Shown here in pieces: positions 62,567 to 62,831 of a stretch of DNA of 62,831 nucleotides. Below the pieces are notes generated by a model that did not search any database, was not told the origin of the DNA, and saw only the letters and a list, made by a program, of their open reading frames with translations. The first letter of the stretch is position 1. Every line of letters starts with the position of its first letter. Location: the IMG/VR virus record IMGVR_UViG_3300025598_000039, positions 1 to 62,831 of that record. One strand, written 5' to 3'. Source of the stretch: a virus. Position numbers and translations under genes: made by a program.

Positions 62567-62831
62567 TCAATTATAAACAAATTGCCATCTAACCGCTGGT
62601 CTGGTGGGTCAATCCTATTTTCTGCAATATTAATATATTGTGGATTAAGTTCAATAAGCGTAGCATTACGTCCTAACTTATCACTAACATATCCAGTAGT
62701 TCCGCTGCCACCAAATGGATCAAGCACCATTCCATCTTTTGGACAACCTGCTAGAATACAAGGTTCAATCAATTCTGTTGGAAATGTGGCAAAGTGTGCT
62801 TCTTTGTATGGTTTTGTATTAACTGTCCATA
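62563..62831 (-). CDS. DNA methyltransferase (N4/N6 type), 5' part outside the window
   Basis: The - strand frame is open to the window edge and reads WTVNTKPYKEAHFATFPTELIEPCILAGCPKDGMVLDPFGGSGTTGYVSDKLGRNATLIELNPQYINIAENRI. HFATFP and DPFGGSGTT are the C-terminal signatures of site-specific N4-cytosine or N6-adenine DNA methylases (motif I FxGxG with the DPPY-type motif IV lying upstream, outside). Only the last ~88 residues are seen. It may protect phage DNA or act in regulation. The recognition site cannot be inferred. Confidence 0.88.
   Translation of the reverse strand, partial: WTVNTKPYKEAHFATFPTELIEPCILAGCPKDGMVLDPFGGSGTTGYVSDKLGRNATLIELNPQYINIAENRIDPPDQRLDGNLFIIE

Overview
The window is a stretch of a large, AT-rich, T4-like myovirus genome. 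Support for this: neck and tail-sheath-terminator genes resembling T4 gp14 and gp15 in T4 order, many T4-type late promoter boxes (TATAAATA and one-base variants) before genes, phage fibre chaperone domains, HNH and GIY-YIG endonucleases, and a tRNA array. The host cannot be fixed. Most tRNAs encode CCA. The tRNA-His has A73 and no G-1, as in many Alphaproteobacteria, while TctC-type receptors are most expanded in Betaproteobacteria. These clues conflict and none is decisive.

Layout. (1) About 1-32.5 kb, + strand: an adhesin and tail-fibre block. It holds LamG-like proteins, modular fibres up to 2503 aa, a collar-domain fibre, two proteins ending in S74 intramolecular chaperones, two ending in a YADLAE (Peptidase_G2-like) domain, and several glycine-rich adhesins. 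A beta-ketoacyl-ACP synthase sits inside this block. (2) 32.5-37.4 kb, +: a small-molecule modification cassette with a U32-like Fe-S protein, a 2OG-Fe(II) oxygenase and a flavin-dependent tryptophan-halogenase-like enzyme, then a Rossmann-like protein. (3) 37.4-41.1 kb, -: Nudix hydrolase, gp15-like, gp14-like and a methyltransferase. (4) 41.2-51.8 kb, +: P-loop protein, oxygenase, APS-kinase-like protein, nucleotidyltransferase, two tandem TctA-TctC transporter pairs, a second oxygenase, and three tandem P-loop paralogs. (5) 51.7-62.8 kb: a tRNA array of about 23 tRNAs or tRNA-like sequences, all on the - strand, with homing-type endonucleases and small genes between them. It is followed by a - strand early-looking region with two probable structured RNAs bracketed by terminators, an HTH protein, a MaoC-like hotdog protein and a DNA methyltransferase cut by the window end.

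Main points. The halogenase cassette and the duplicated TctA-TctC transporter are the most unusual metabolic cargo. The second transporter pair is preceded by a vestigial copy of the end of the nucleotidyltransferase gene, which records the tandem duplication directly. Several genes carry the late promoter inside an inverted repeat whose right arm holds or touches the ribosome binding site, the arrangement known from T4 lysozyme and I-TevI. Other genes have the late box 4-5 nt before the ATG and may be leaderless. The tRNA set includes odd members: Thr(AGT), two short-variable-arm Leu tRNAs, cloverleaves without a canonical T loop, and an overlapping degenerate pair.

All assignments come from reading the sequence and remembered family motifs. 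No database search or structure prediction was run.
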